DNA from: Billgrantia pellis
Lineage (GTDB): Bacteria > Pseudomonadota > Gammaproteobacteria > Pseudomonadales > Halomonadaceae
Length of the DNA: 64,000 nucleotides
Direction of reading: 5' to 3'
Assembly: GCF_008297955.1 (NCBI RefSeq)
Contig: NZ_VTPY01000003.1
Span: forward strand, 496,001 to 560,000
The translations under genes and the position numbers were made by a program. Under the pieces are notes generated by a model. It ran no database searches, was not told the origin of the DNA, and was given only the letters and a program-made list of their open reading frames with translations. Every line of letters begins with the position of its first letter. The stretch's first letter is position 1. Shown piece by piece: positions 44,701-51,761 of the stretch.

Positions 44701-45375
44701 TCAGGCCTGCTCGGCCGCACGTGTCTCGAGCCAGGCCAGCACGTCGGCCACGTTCATCACGTCGGCGTACTTCAGGTGCAGGTCGGTGAGGTTGGCGTAG
44801 TGGTAGCTCTCGTGCTTGTCGGCCACGCACTCCATGGGCACGATGGTGCGGTAACCCCGCGACAGGCTGTCCACGGCGGTGGCGCGGATGCAGCCGGAGG
44901 TGGAGCCGCCGGTGACGATCACGGTATCGACCTGGTGCCACACTAGCAGCGATTGCAGCGGGGTCTCGAAGAAGGCCGAGGGCATGCGCTTGGTGTAGAT
45001 GACGTCGCGCGGGTCGATCTCCACCCGCTCGTCGAAGGCGGCACGGTCGGAGCCATACTTGATGTTCTGCAGCGAGTCGGGGGTGTCGGTGCGCGTGCCC
45101 CATACGCCGGCATCCTCGGCGGAATCGAGGAAGGCCACGTGAGTCCACACCACTGGCCAGCCGAGCCGGCGAAAGCCGCGCGCCAGTTGGTTGACGTACT
45201 CGAGCTGGCGAGGGTCGGTCTCGTAGGCGGTCTTGTAGAGGTCGGTGCGGGTATACGCCTTCTGCGGATCGACGTTGATCAGCACCGCCTTGCGGCCGAA
45301 GCCGAACGGCACGCGCTGAGGGCTGGCCATCGCCTCGAAGAAAATTTCCTTGGCGGTCTTGTCGGTCGAGATCAT
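44701..45375 (-). CDS. Isochorismatase-fold cysteine hydrolase, copy 2 (N-carbamoylsarcosine amidase-like)
   Basis: 224 residues from ATG 45375, preceded by AAGGAGAGAGCGC. KAVLINVDPQKAYTRTD holds the catalytic Asp, VIYTKRMPSAFFET the Lys, and VIVTGGSTSGCIRATAVD the nucleophilic Cys in the T-S-G-C-I-R-A-T context of N-carbamoylsarcosine amidase. That subfamily removes a carbamoyl or amide group from small acids. It lies between the third lyase and the deacetylase-fold pair, placing amide hydrolysis in the middle of the pathway. It differs from copy 1 (39350), which has NTEGCVESS. Confidence 0.86.
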   Translation of the reverse strand: MISTDKTAKEIFFEAMASPQRVPFGFGRKAVLINVDPQKAYTRTDLYKTAYETDPRQLEYVNQLARGFRRLGWPVVWTHVAFLDSAEDAGVWGTRTDTPDSLQNIKYGSDRAAFDERVEIDPRDVIYTKRMPSAFFETPLQSLLVWHQVDTVIVTGGSTSGCIRATAVDSLSRGYRTIVPMECVADKHESYHYANLTDLHLKYADVMNVADVLAWLETRAAEQA

Positions 45376-45416
45376 GCGCTCTCTCCTTGTCGATGTGCGT
45401 GTCATTGTCCTGAGCG

Positions 45417-46292
45417 TCAACGGCCGTCGTATTTCTCGCCCAGCTCAAGCATCTTGCGGGTGCCCAGCACCTCGTTGAGCTGGCCGAAGTCGAGCATGCG
45501 CTCGCGGAAGGCGTCAGTGGTGCCGTCGCGACGCAGGATGTCGAAGAACTGCCCCGCCATGTGAGTAAAGGCACGCACCAGGGCACCGGGGAAGATCACC
45601 AATGAAAAGCCCCGCTCTTGCAGCGCCCGGGCGTTCTGCAGCGGCGTGTCGCCCCCTTCCACCATGTTGGCCATGATTGGGATCTGGCCGCGGAACTCCG
45701 CCATGATGCTGGCGATATCATCGTCGCTGCGAATGCCCTCGATGAACAGCATGTCGACACCGGCCTCGCGGTAGGCGCGGGCGCGCTCGATGGCCCGCTC
45801 GGTACCCTCCACCGCCACCGCGTCGGTGCGGCCGATGATCAAGGTCGAGTCGCTGTCGCGAGCATCCAGCGCGGCCTTGAGTTTGCCCACCATCTCCTCC
45901 TCGGGCACCAGGGTTTTGCCGCGCAGGTGACCGCAGCGCTTGGGGTAGGTCTGATCCTCCAGTTGGATGGCGTTAGCTCCCGCGCGCTCCAGCAGGCGTA
46001 CGCTGCGCATTACGTTCATGGCGTTGCCGAAACCGGTATCGCCGTCGACCACCACGGAAAGCTCGGTGCGCTCGCGGATATGCGACATCACGTCGTTGAC
46101 CTCGCTCACGCTGACCAGGCCGATGTCGGGGCGACCGAGTTGGGTGTAGGCGATACTGGCCCCGGAGAGATAGACGGTATCGAAGCCGGCATCGGCGGCG
46201 AGCGAGGCGCTCAGGGCGTCGTATACGCCCGGCGCCACGACGATCTCGGGGGCGTGCAGCCTGGCCTTCAGATCGCTGGCAGAAAGAATCAT
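45417..46292 (-). CDS. Isocitrate lyase/PEP mutase-family carbon-carbon lyase, copy 3
   Basis: 291 residues. VAPGVYDALSASLAADAGFD, DGDTGFGNAMNVMRSVRLLE and QTYPKRCGHLRGKTLVPEEE show the metal-binding Asp residues and the KRCGH lyase motif; GRTDAVAVEGTERAI and IMANMVEGGDTPLQN follow. By motif it is closer to copy 1 than to copy 2. It is the second gene of the minus-strand operon, 49 bp after the tautomerase fusion, so it probably performs the terminal C-C cleavage of module B. Ribosome site GAGGAAACTTGCTTC. Confidence 0.88.
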   Translation of the reverse strand: MILSASDLKARLHAPEIVVAPGVYDALSASLAADAGFDTVYLSGASIAYTQLGRPDIGLVSVSEVNDVMSHIRERTELSVVVDGDTGFGNAMNVMRSVRLLERAGANAIQLEDQTYPKRCGHLRGKTLVPEEEMVGKLKAALDARDSDSTLIIGRTDAVAVEGTERAIERARAYREAGVDMLFIEGIRSDDDIASIMAEFRGQIPIMANMVEGGDTPLQNARALQERGFSLVIFPGALVRAFTHMAGQFFDILRRDGTTDAFRERMLDFGQLNEVLGTRKMLELGEKYDGR

Positions 46293-46341
46293 GAAGCAAG
46301 TTTCCTCGGACGGTCGTTAAAGTAGGGGCAAGCAACCCGGC

Positions 46342-46917
46342 TCAGCAGCGCGCCAGCGCCAGGTCGTTCCAAACCTGCTGCCGGGCGATCCGGCCATGGC
46401 GGAGTTCGAAGCGATCGATAAAGCGCACGCCAGCGAAGGGTGTCCCGTCGAGCCATTCGCCGCGCAGCTCACCGTGGCATACCACCGTGATACGTTCGCC
46501 TTCGTCGCAGGTTTCGAGGACGTCGATGCGCTTGCTCACGCAGCGATAGCGCTCGGCGGCCCACGCCACCAGCTCGTCCAGGCGCGTCATCTCGACGCCG
46601 CCGGGGAAGACCATGGAAAACCCCGCATCGAGCCAAGATTCGGCGCGCGACAGGTCGCGCACCTCCATGGCGTCGAGAAAGCCGCGCACCACCTCCTCGG
46701 GCACCGTGCCCGGTATCTCAGCGGTCGCGGCCTTCCCCGGCATTCGTGGACGGCCGCCACGCATGTAGGCATCGGGCTCCACTTCGTGCAGCAACACGGT
46801 GACACCTTCCGGATCCGCGGCAATGCTGCGTCGCACGGCATCGGTCAGGTGCGCGCAAAGGCGCTGCTTGAGTTCGGTGGAGTAGCCGCGGATCAGGCTG
46901 ACCTGAATGACGGGCAT
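46342..46917 (-). CDS. Tautomerase/SnoaL-like fusion protein
   Basis: 191 residues with two domains. Residues 1-60 are a 4-oxalocrotonate-tautomerase unit: MPVIQVSLIRGYSTELKQRL gives the catalytic Pro exposed after Met removal, and VTVLLHEVEPDAYMRGG is the family's strand-loop. Residues 75-190 look like a SnoaL/NTF2-like cone (VVRGFLDAMEVRDLSRAESW, then RFIDRFELRHGRIARQQVWN). Tautomerases usually act as hexamers of single domains, so this fusion is unusual. It is first in the operon, divergent from GntR-2, with the operator between. It likely isomerises an unsaturated or enol acid. Confidence 0.8.
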   Translation of the reverse strand: MPVIQVSLIRGYSTELKQRLCAHLTDAVRRSIAADPEGVTVLLHEVEPDAYMRGGRPRMPGKAATAEIPGTVPEEVVRGFLDAMEVRDLSRAESWLDAGFSMVFPGGVEMTRLDELVAWAAERYRCVSKRIDVLETCDEGERITVVCHGELRGEWLDGTPFAGVRFIDRFELRHGRIARQQVWNDLALARC

Positions 46918-46968
46918 GAAGGGTTCTCCCCAGGAAGCCTTTGTCGTAGTTTGGCGCTATTCTTTGGG

Positions 46969-47004
46969 ATGCATGGTACACAAAGCTGTCCTATGCATAA
47001 TACA
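46969..47004. promoter_or_regulatory. Candidate GntR operator, copy 2, with a 30-bp imperfect palindrome
   Basis: ATGCATGGTACA (46969-46980), a 6-bp spacer, then TGTCCTATGCAT (46987-46998), matching as an inverted repeat at 10 of 12 positions. Overlapping it is TGTCCTAT-GCATA-ATACA (46987-47004), the motif also found near GntR-1 and before leuC. It lies 52 bp upstream of the tautomerase start and 71 bp upstream of GntR-2, suited to control both divergent promoters. Confidence 0.65.
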
Positions 47005-47074
47005 TTTCTATGTCTACTCAAGGCATCGCGTCAAGCGCTTCATTACGACCCGCATAACGAACAAGGACCGAACC

Positions 47075-47890
47075 ATGAATGATACGCATGCGAACTCCAT
47101 CGGGGGCACCAAGTCCCATCGCATCTATCTGCTGCTCAAGGATGCGATCCTCAGCGGCCGTCTGGCACCGGGGCGCAAGCTGCCCGGCGAGCTGAAGCTG
47201 GCGGAGCAGTACGGCGTGTCGCGGGTCACGGTCAGACGCGCCATGCAAGCCCTCAACGAGGCGGGCCTGGTGGCGCGCAAGCCGGGGCTCGGCACCGTGG
47301 TGCTGCAGCAGCCGCTGGACGCCACGGTGATGACCGCCAGCGTCGCCAACCTGCTGCCCAACATGGTCAAGATGAGCAAGGCCTCGCACGTGCGGCTGCT
47401 GGAGTTCTGCTATATCAAGCCACCGGAGCCGGTGCGCGAGGGCCTTGGGCTGCGCGATGGCGAACGCGTACAGCGCTCGATCCGCGTGCGCATGGCCGAT
47501 GACAAGCCATTCTCTTACCTGGTGACGCACGTACCGGAGCGCATCGCCCTGCACTACAACGAGGCGGACCTGTCCCAGACACCGCTGTTCGCCCTTCTCG
47601 AGCGCAGCGGTGTGAGGGTCGACCATGCCGCTCAGACCATCTCGGCCACCTTGGCCACCCACGAGGTCGCCGAAGCGCTGGACGTCTCGGTGGGCTCACC
47701 GCTGATCGCGCTGACCCGCGTGGTGTATGACGAAGAGGGGCGCGGGGTGGAACACCTCGATGCGCTCTACCGCCCCGACCGCTACCGCATCCAGATCGAT
47801 CTCAACCGTACCGGCGACGAGGCGGCCCGCTATTGGGAACCGATGGCACCGGAATCGCAGCGTATGGAAACGGAACCTCACGAGGCCTGA
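47075..47890 (+). CDS. GntR-family regulator, HutC/UTRA type (GntR-2)
   Basis: 271 residues from ATG 47075 (AAGGACCGAACC upstream); the open frame starts at 46907 but passes through the operator. The winged helix (about 10-80) has HRIYLLLKDAILSGRLAPGR and SRVTVRRAMQALNEAGLVAR. The UTRA domain has FSYLVTHVPERIALHYNEAD, PLFALLERSGVRVDHAAQTI and VEHLDALYRPDRYRIQIDL. It is a paralogue of GntR-1 at 29356. Gene order and shared operators suggest that it represses the minus-strand enzyme operon and the leuCD-TRAP operon until an intermediate binds. Confidence 0.92.
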   Translation: MNDTHANSIGGTKSHRIYLLLKDAILSGRLAPGRKLPGELKLAEQYGVSRVTVRRAMQALNEAGLVARKPGLGTVVLQQPLDATVMTASVANLLPNMVKMSKASHVRLLEFCYIKPPEPVREGLGLRDGERVQRSIRVRMADDKPFSYLVTHVPERIALHYNEADLSQTPLFALLERSGVRVDHAAQTISATLATHEVAEALDVSVGSPLIALTRVVYDEEGRGVEHLDALYRPDRYRIQIDLNRTGDEAARYWEPMAPESQRMETEPHEA

Positions 47891-47915
47891 ATCATCAGCA
47901 TGCTTCGCCACAAAA

Positions 47916-47933
47916 TGTCCTATTTTTGATACA
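47916..47933 (+). promoter_or_regulatory. Candidate GntR operator, copy 3 (TGTCCTAT-N5-ATACA), before leuC-like gene
   Basis: TGTCCTAT at 47916-47923, spacer TTTTG, then ATACA: the same 8-mer, spacing and second block as copy 2. It lies 124 bp upstream of the leuC-like start in a short AT-rich gap after GntR-2. An ACAGGT (47931)...ACCTGT (47961) inverted repeat overlaps its end. Confidence 0.6.
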
Positions 47934-48056
47934 GGTAACATAGCAAATAAAATACATTTGACCTGTGACGTACGGCTGAGATAGTTGTATGGATAGTGAT
48001 ACGCGAAGTGGCATGACGCCACTCACCCTTGACGTAGCCTCGGTGAAGCGACCGAC

Positions 48057-49454
48057 ATGACCAAGCCAACGACCCTGTTCGACAAGGTGTGGGATGCCCA
48101 CGAGGTCCTGCGCAGCGAAAGTGGCCAGAGCCTGCTATGGATCGACCGCCATTTCGTGCACGAAGGCTCCTTCCATGCCTTCAGCAAGCTGCACGAACGC
48201 TCGCTGTCGGTAGCTCGCCCCGATCTCACCTTCGGCATCGCCGACCACTACGTGCCGACCCTGACCCGCCGCCTCGATGCCATCGGCGACGCCAAGGTGC
48301 GCGGCATGATCGAGCAGCTCGCCGACAATACCCGAGAGCACGGCATCACCCTGTTCGGCCTCGACGACCCGCGCCAAGGCATCGTCCATGTGCTCGGCCC
48401 CGAACAGGGCCTGACCCAGCCTGGCCTGCTGATGGTGTGCGGCGATAGTCACACCTCGACCCATGGCGCTCTGGGCAGCATCGCCTTCGGTATCGGTGCT
48501 TCGGAAGTGGCGCACGTGCTGGCCACCCAGACCTTGTGGCAGAGCCGCCCGAAGAAGATGCGCCTGAGCTTGGAGGGCGAGTTGTCCCCCGGCATCACGG
48601 CCAAGGACATCGCCTTGACCTGGATCGCTCGCCTGGGGGCCGACGGCGCACGCGGCTATGCCATCGAATACGCCGGCAGCGCCATTCGCCGCCTGTCCAT
48701 GGAGGCGCGCCTGACGCTGTGCAACCTCACCATTGAGGGCGGTGCCCGCTGCGGCATGATCGCTCCCGACGAGACTACCTTCGACTACTTGCTCGGGCGC
48801 CCCTTCGCCCCACGGGGAGAGCGCTGGGACCAGGCGCTGGCCTACTGGCAAACGCTGAAAAGCGACGACGACGCCCAATTCGACCGAGAAGAGACGCTGG
48901 ATGCCACCGAGATCGCTCCCACCGTAACCTGGGGCGTCTCGCCGGAAGAGGCGCTGCCCATCGACCAGTATGTCCCCGATCCATCGCGGATCGATGATGA
49001 CGCCCGCGCTCGCCAGGTGCGCGATAGCCTCGACTACATGGGTCTCGTGCCCGGCCAGCAGCTCACCGACATCGCCATCGACAGGATCTTCATCGGTTCC
49101 TGCACCAACGCCCGCCTGGAGGACCTGCGCGCCGCCGCCGCAGTGCTGAAAGGTCGCCGTAGCAAGGTGCCGGGCATCGTCTCGCCCGGCTCCACCCAGG
49201 TGAAGCGACAGGCGGAGGCCGAGGGGCTCGACGCCGTGTTTCGCGAGGCAGGGCTGGAATGGCGTGAATCCGGCTGCTCCATGTGCGTGGGCATGAACGG
49301 CGACTTGGTGCCAGCCGGCGAACGCTGCGCCTCCACCACCAACCGCAACTTCAAGGGTCGCCAGGGGCCAGGCGCCAGGACCCACCTGATGTCGCCGGCG
49401 ATGGTGGCTGCGGCGGCCGTGGCTGGCCGCCTGGCCGACGTACGCCAGCTGTGA
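48057..49454 (+). CDS. Aconitase-family hydratase large subunit (LeuC-like)
   Basis: 465 residues, the usual LeuC length. The [4Fe-4S] ligands are in FIGSCTNARLEDL and GCSMCVGMNGD (Cys-x2-Cys), and CGDSHTSTHGALGSIAFGIG is the conserved substrate loop. GERCASTTNRNFKGRQGPGA is strongly LeuC-like. The N-terminal DHNV motif of typical LeuC reads ADHYVPT, hinting at another substrate. With leuD beside it and a catabolic operon on both sides, hydration of an unsaturated diacid (citraconate- or dimethylmaleate-type, as in DmdAB) is more plausible than leucine synthesis, but this is inference. Confidence 0.85.
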   Translation: MTKPTTLFDKVWDAHEVLRSESGQSLLWIDRHFVHEGSFHAFSKLHERSLSVARPDLTFGIADHYVPTLTRRLDAIGDAKVRGMIEQLADNTREHGITLFGLDDPRQGIVHVLGPEQGLTQPGLLMVCGDSHTSTHGALGSIAFGIGASEVAHVLATQTLWQSRPKKMRLSLEGELSPGITAKDIALTWIARLGADGARGYAIEYAGSAIRRLSMEARLTLCNLTIEGGARCGMIAPDETTFDYLLGRPFAPRGERWDQALAYWQTLKSDDDAQFDREETLDATEIAPTVTWGVSPEEALPIDQYVPDPSRIDDDARARQVRDSLDYMGLVPGQQLTDIAIDRIFIGSCTNARLEDLRAAAAVLKGRRSKVPGIVSPGSTQVKRQAEAEGLDAVFREAGLEWRESGCSMCVGMNGDLVPAGERCASTTNRNFKGRQGPGARTHLMSPAMVAAAAVAGRLADVRQL

Positions 49455-49467
49455 CAGGAGCCGAGTG

Positions 49468-50103
49468 ATGGAACCGATCAAGATCATCGACGCCCCGGCC
49501 TGCCCGCTGCCGCTGGCCAACGTGGACACCGACCAGCTGATTCCGGCCCGTTTCATGAAGGAGCCGCGCAGCGTCGGCTACGGCCAGTTCCTGCTCCACG
49601 ATCTGCGCCACGACGGGAGCGGACGTCCAGCCGAGCGTTTCATCCTCAACCACCCCCAGGTCGCTGAGGCGAAGACGCTGGTGGCGCGGCGCAACTTCGG
49701 CGCCGGCTCGTCGCGAGAGGCGGCGGTCTACGCCCTGGTGGACTTCGGTTTTCGCTGCGTGATCGCACCGAGCTTCGGCGATATTTTCGCCTCCAACGCG
49801 GTCAATAACGGCCTGTTGCCGGCCACGGTCAGCGAGGCGGACGCCGAAGCCCTGCTCGCGGCCCTGGGGGATGCCCCCGGCCTGCTGCAGGTCGACCTGG
49901 AGACGCAGCGCATCGGCGTCGGCGATCTGAGCGTGACGTTTTTCATCGCGCCCACTTGGCGCACCAAGCTGCTCAACGGCTGGGACGACATCGACATGAC
50001 CCGGCAGCACGCAGAGACGATCCGGCGTTTTGCCGACGACTATGCAAGCCAACGCCCCTGGTTACAGGCGACACCTTCGACGGAGATCATTACCCGGAGC
50101 TGA
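49468..50103 (+). CDS. Aconitase-family hydratase small subunit (LeuD-like)
   Basis: 211 residues from ATG 49468 (AGGAG seven bases upstream). NVDTDQLIPARFMK and NFGAGSSREAAVYAL are the conserved swivel-domain loops; typical LeuD has NFGCGSSREHAPWAL, so the Cys and the His-Ala-Pro after SRE are replaced here. CVIAPSFGDIFASNAVNNGL follows. Together with the large subunit it forms the heterodimeric hydratase. The SRE-loop changes add to the impression of a non-leucine substrate. Confidence 0.87.
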   Translation: MEPIKIIDAPACPLPLANVDTDQLIPARFMKEPRSVGYGQFLLHDLRHDGSGRPAERFILNHPQVAEAKTLVARRNFGAGSSREAAVYALVDFGFRCVIAPSFGDIFASNAVNNGLLPATVSEADAEALLAALGDAPGLLQVDLETQRIGVGDLSVTFFIAPTWRTKLLNGWDDIDMTRQHAETIRRFADDYASQRPWLQATPSTEIITRS

Positions 50104-50172
50104 CACCGGCGACCGCCCTTGGGGTACATGACAAGCCACAACACGAATACCGCTGTCACAAGGAGAACAACC

Positions 50173-51174
50173 ATGAAAAAACCGCTCATCGCCTCCCTAG
50201 GCTTTGCCGCCCTAGCGGTCTCCGGCCACGCCCTGGCCGTTGACCGCATCTCCGCCGTTCATGCCTTCCCGCCCTCGCTGATCTATACCCAGAGCTTCCT
50301 CGAGTTCGTCGACAAGGTGAACGAGCGTGGGGAGGGCGTGGTGCAGATCGACGTGCGCGGCGGCCCCGAGGTGATCGGCCTTTCCGAACAGCCGGACGCC
50401 GTGCGCAACGGTGTGGTCAACATGGCCTACACCGCGGCGAGTTTCTATGCCGGCACCGTGCCCGAGCGAGACGCCATGGTGGCGTCCAATACCAACGCCA
50501 TCTTCGCCCGCGAGAATGGCGGCATCGACCTGCTCAACCAGATCCATCAGGAGAAGATGGGCGTCTATTATCTGGGCTGGTTCGATAGCGGTGTGAGCTA
50601 CAATCTCTACACCATCGACGAGCCGCAGTTGGACGACGAAGGCAACCTCAGCGTCTCTGGCCTTACCTTGCGCAGCAATCCGGTATATGACGCCTTCTTC
50701 CAGGACTATCTTGGCGCCCAGCCAATCAGCCTGCCGACGACCGACGTCTACGCGGCGCTTGAGCGCAACGTGGTCAACGCCACCGGCTGGACCCAGATCG
50801 GCCTGAAGGACCTCAACTGGGATCGTTTCCTCAACTACCGCATCGACCCCGCCTTCTTCTCTACCGACATGGGCGTGATCGTCAATCTGGACAGCTGGAA
50901 CGGCCTCAGCGTAGAGGCGCGCGACATCCTGCAGAAAGTCGCCATCGAACACGAACGCGAGAGCGCCGAGCGTTTCGAGGTGCTGGCCCAGGAGCAGCAG
51001 GCCGCACTGGAAGCCGACGGCATGAAGGTCTTCCGCCTGGAAGGCGAGGCCGCCGAACGTTTCTCCGAGGCCGCCCGTGAGGCCACCTGGGAGCGCATGC
51101 GCCGCCAGATGGAACGCCATCCCATGGGCTTGAAGCACTACGATGAACTGATCGAAAAATTCAACGATCTGTAA
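50173..51174 (+). CDS. dctP: TRAP transporter solute-binding protein, DctP family (TRAP-3)
   Basis: 333 residues from ATG 50173 after AAGGAGAACAACC, with a clean signal peptide (MKKPLIASLGFAALAVSGHA, cleavage after ALA). The mature part starts VDRISAVHAFPPSLIYTQSF, and VRGGPEVIGLSEQPDAVRNG replaces the usual H/P-G-x-L-G motif. LTLRSNPVYDAFFQDYL takes the position of the conserved Arg segment. It is a more divergent DctP than the others, possibly for a larger or less acidic ligand. It is co-directional with leuCD and under the same putative operator, so it probably brings in the substrate of the module B enzymes. Confidence 0.87.
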   Translation: MKKPLIASLGFAALAVSGHALAVDRISAVHAFPPSLIYTQSFLEFVDKVNERGEGVVQIDVRGGPEVIGLSEQPDAVRNGVVNMAYTAASFYAGTVPERDAMVASNTNAIFARENGGIDLLNQIHQEKMGVYYLGWFDSGVSYNLYTIDEPQLDDEGNLSVSGLTLRSNPVYDAFFQDYLGAQPISLPTTDVYAALERNVVNATGWTQIGLKDLNWDRFLNYRIDPAFFSTDMGVIVNLDSWNGLSVEARDILQKVAIEHERESAERFEVLAQEQQAALEADGMKVFRLEGEAAERFSEAAREATWERMRRQMERHPMGLKHYDELIEKFNDL

Positions 51175-51180
51175 GTATCG

Positions 51181-51209
51181 CGAGGCCTGCCGCCATGCAG
51201 CCGGCCTCG
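51181..51209 (+). terminator. Intra-operon hairpin between dctP and dctQ (TRAP-3)
   Basis: CGAGGC-CTGC pairs with GCAG-(CCG)-GCCTCG over a CGCCAT loop, beginning 6 bp after the dctP stop. There is no T-run, so it is more likely an mRNA 3'-end stabiliser or a partial terminator. It parallels the hairpins at 9601 and 59042. Confidence 0.6.
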
Positions 51210-51254
51210 TGATTCAGCTCCGTTCCCACCCTCACTTCGCGTCCAGGTATTCCT

Positions 51255-51761
51255 ATGCATTACGCGAGTCGTGCTTATCGGCTGTTGCTCAACGGCATGG
51301 CCCTGGTGGCCGCTACCATGCTGGTGTGGTTGATGATTGCCATCGTGCTTTCCGTGGTGATTCGCAACCTGGGCCTGCAGCCCTCGGCGTGGTTTTTCCT
51401 TTCCACCGAGTACGCCATGTTCTACCTGACGCTGCTGGGAGCGCCCTGGCTGGTCAGGCACAAGGGGCACGTGCATATCGAGCTGCTCACCTCGCTGCTG
51501 CCGCCGTCGGCGCTTCAGGTGCTGAGCCGCCTGGTCGCCCTGCTGTGCATGGCGGTGTGCGTGGTGCTCGCCTGGAAAGGCTATGACTTGGTGTCAATGA
51601 ATCTCGCACGCAACGACTACGACGTACGCGCCTTCTTCGTGCCGAAGTGGATCCTCACCGTCGCCTATCCGGTGTGCTTCATCATGATGGCCATCGAGTT
51701 CGCCCGCTTCGTGGTGGGGCGGGACATCCTTCACAGTGGCGAAGCGGGGATCAAAGAATAA
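51255..51761 (+). CDS. dctQ: TRAP transporter small permease, DctQ family (TRAP-3)
   Basis: 168 residues with four membrane helices. FFLSTEYAMFYLTLLGAPWL gives the conserved Glu helix and VRHKGHVHIELL the cytoplasmic loop with K-x-H-V-x-I typical of DctQ. The ribosome site before ATG 51255 is weak. The stop TAA shares its last base with the dctM start (TAATG). Confidence 0.87.
   Translation: MHYASRAYRLLLNGMALVAATMLVWLMIAIVLSVVIRNLGLQPSAWFFLSTEYAMFYLTLLGAPWLVRHKGHVHIELLTSLLPPSALQVLSRLVALLCMAVCVVLAWKGYDLVSMNLARNDYDVRAFFVPKWILTVAYPVCFIMMAIEFARFVVGRDILHSGEAGIKE

Noticed and set aside
43721..45586. A 621-codon frame suggesting a fusion of the second deacetylase-fold protein with the hydrolase region
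   Set aside because: The N-terminal 300 codons are Arg-rich filler over the real hydrolase and lyase genes; the true start at 44683 has AAGGAGG.
48057..50103. Calling the LeuC/LeuD-like pair leucine biosynthesis genes
   Set aside because: No leuA or leuB nearby, regulator and transporter context, and changed motif residues; left as an aconitase-family hydratase.
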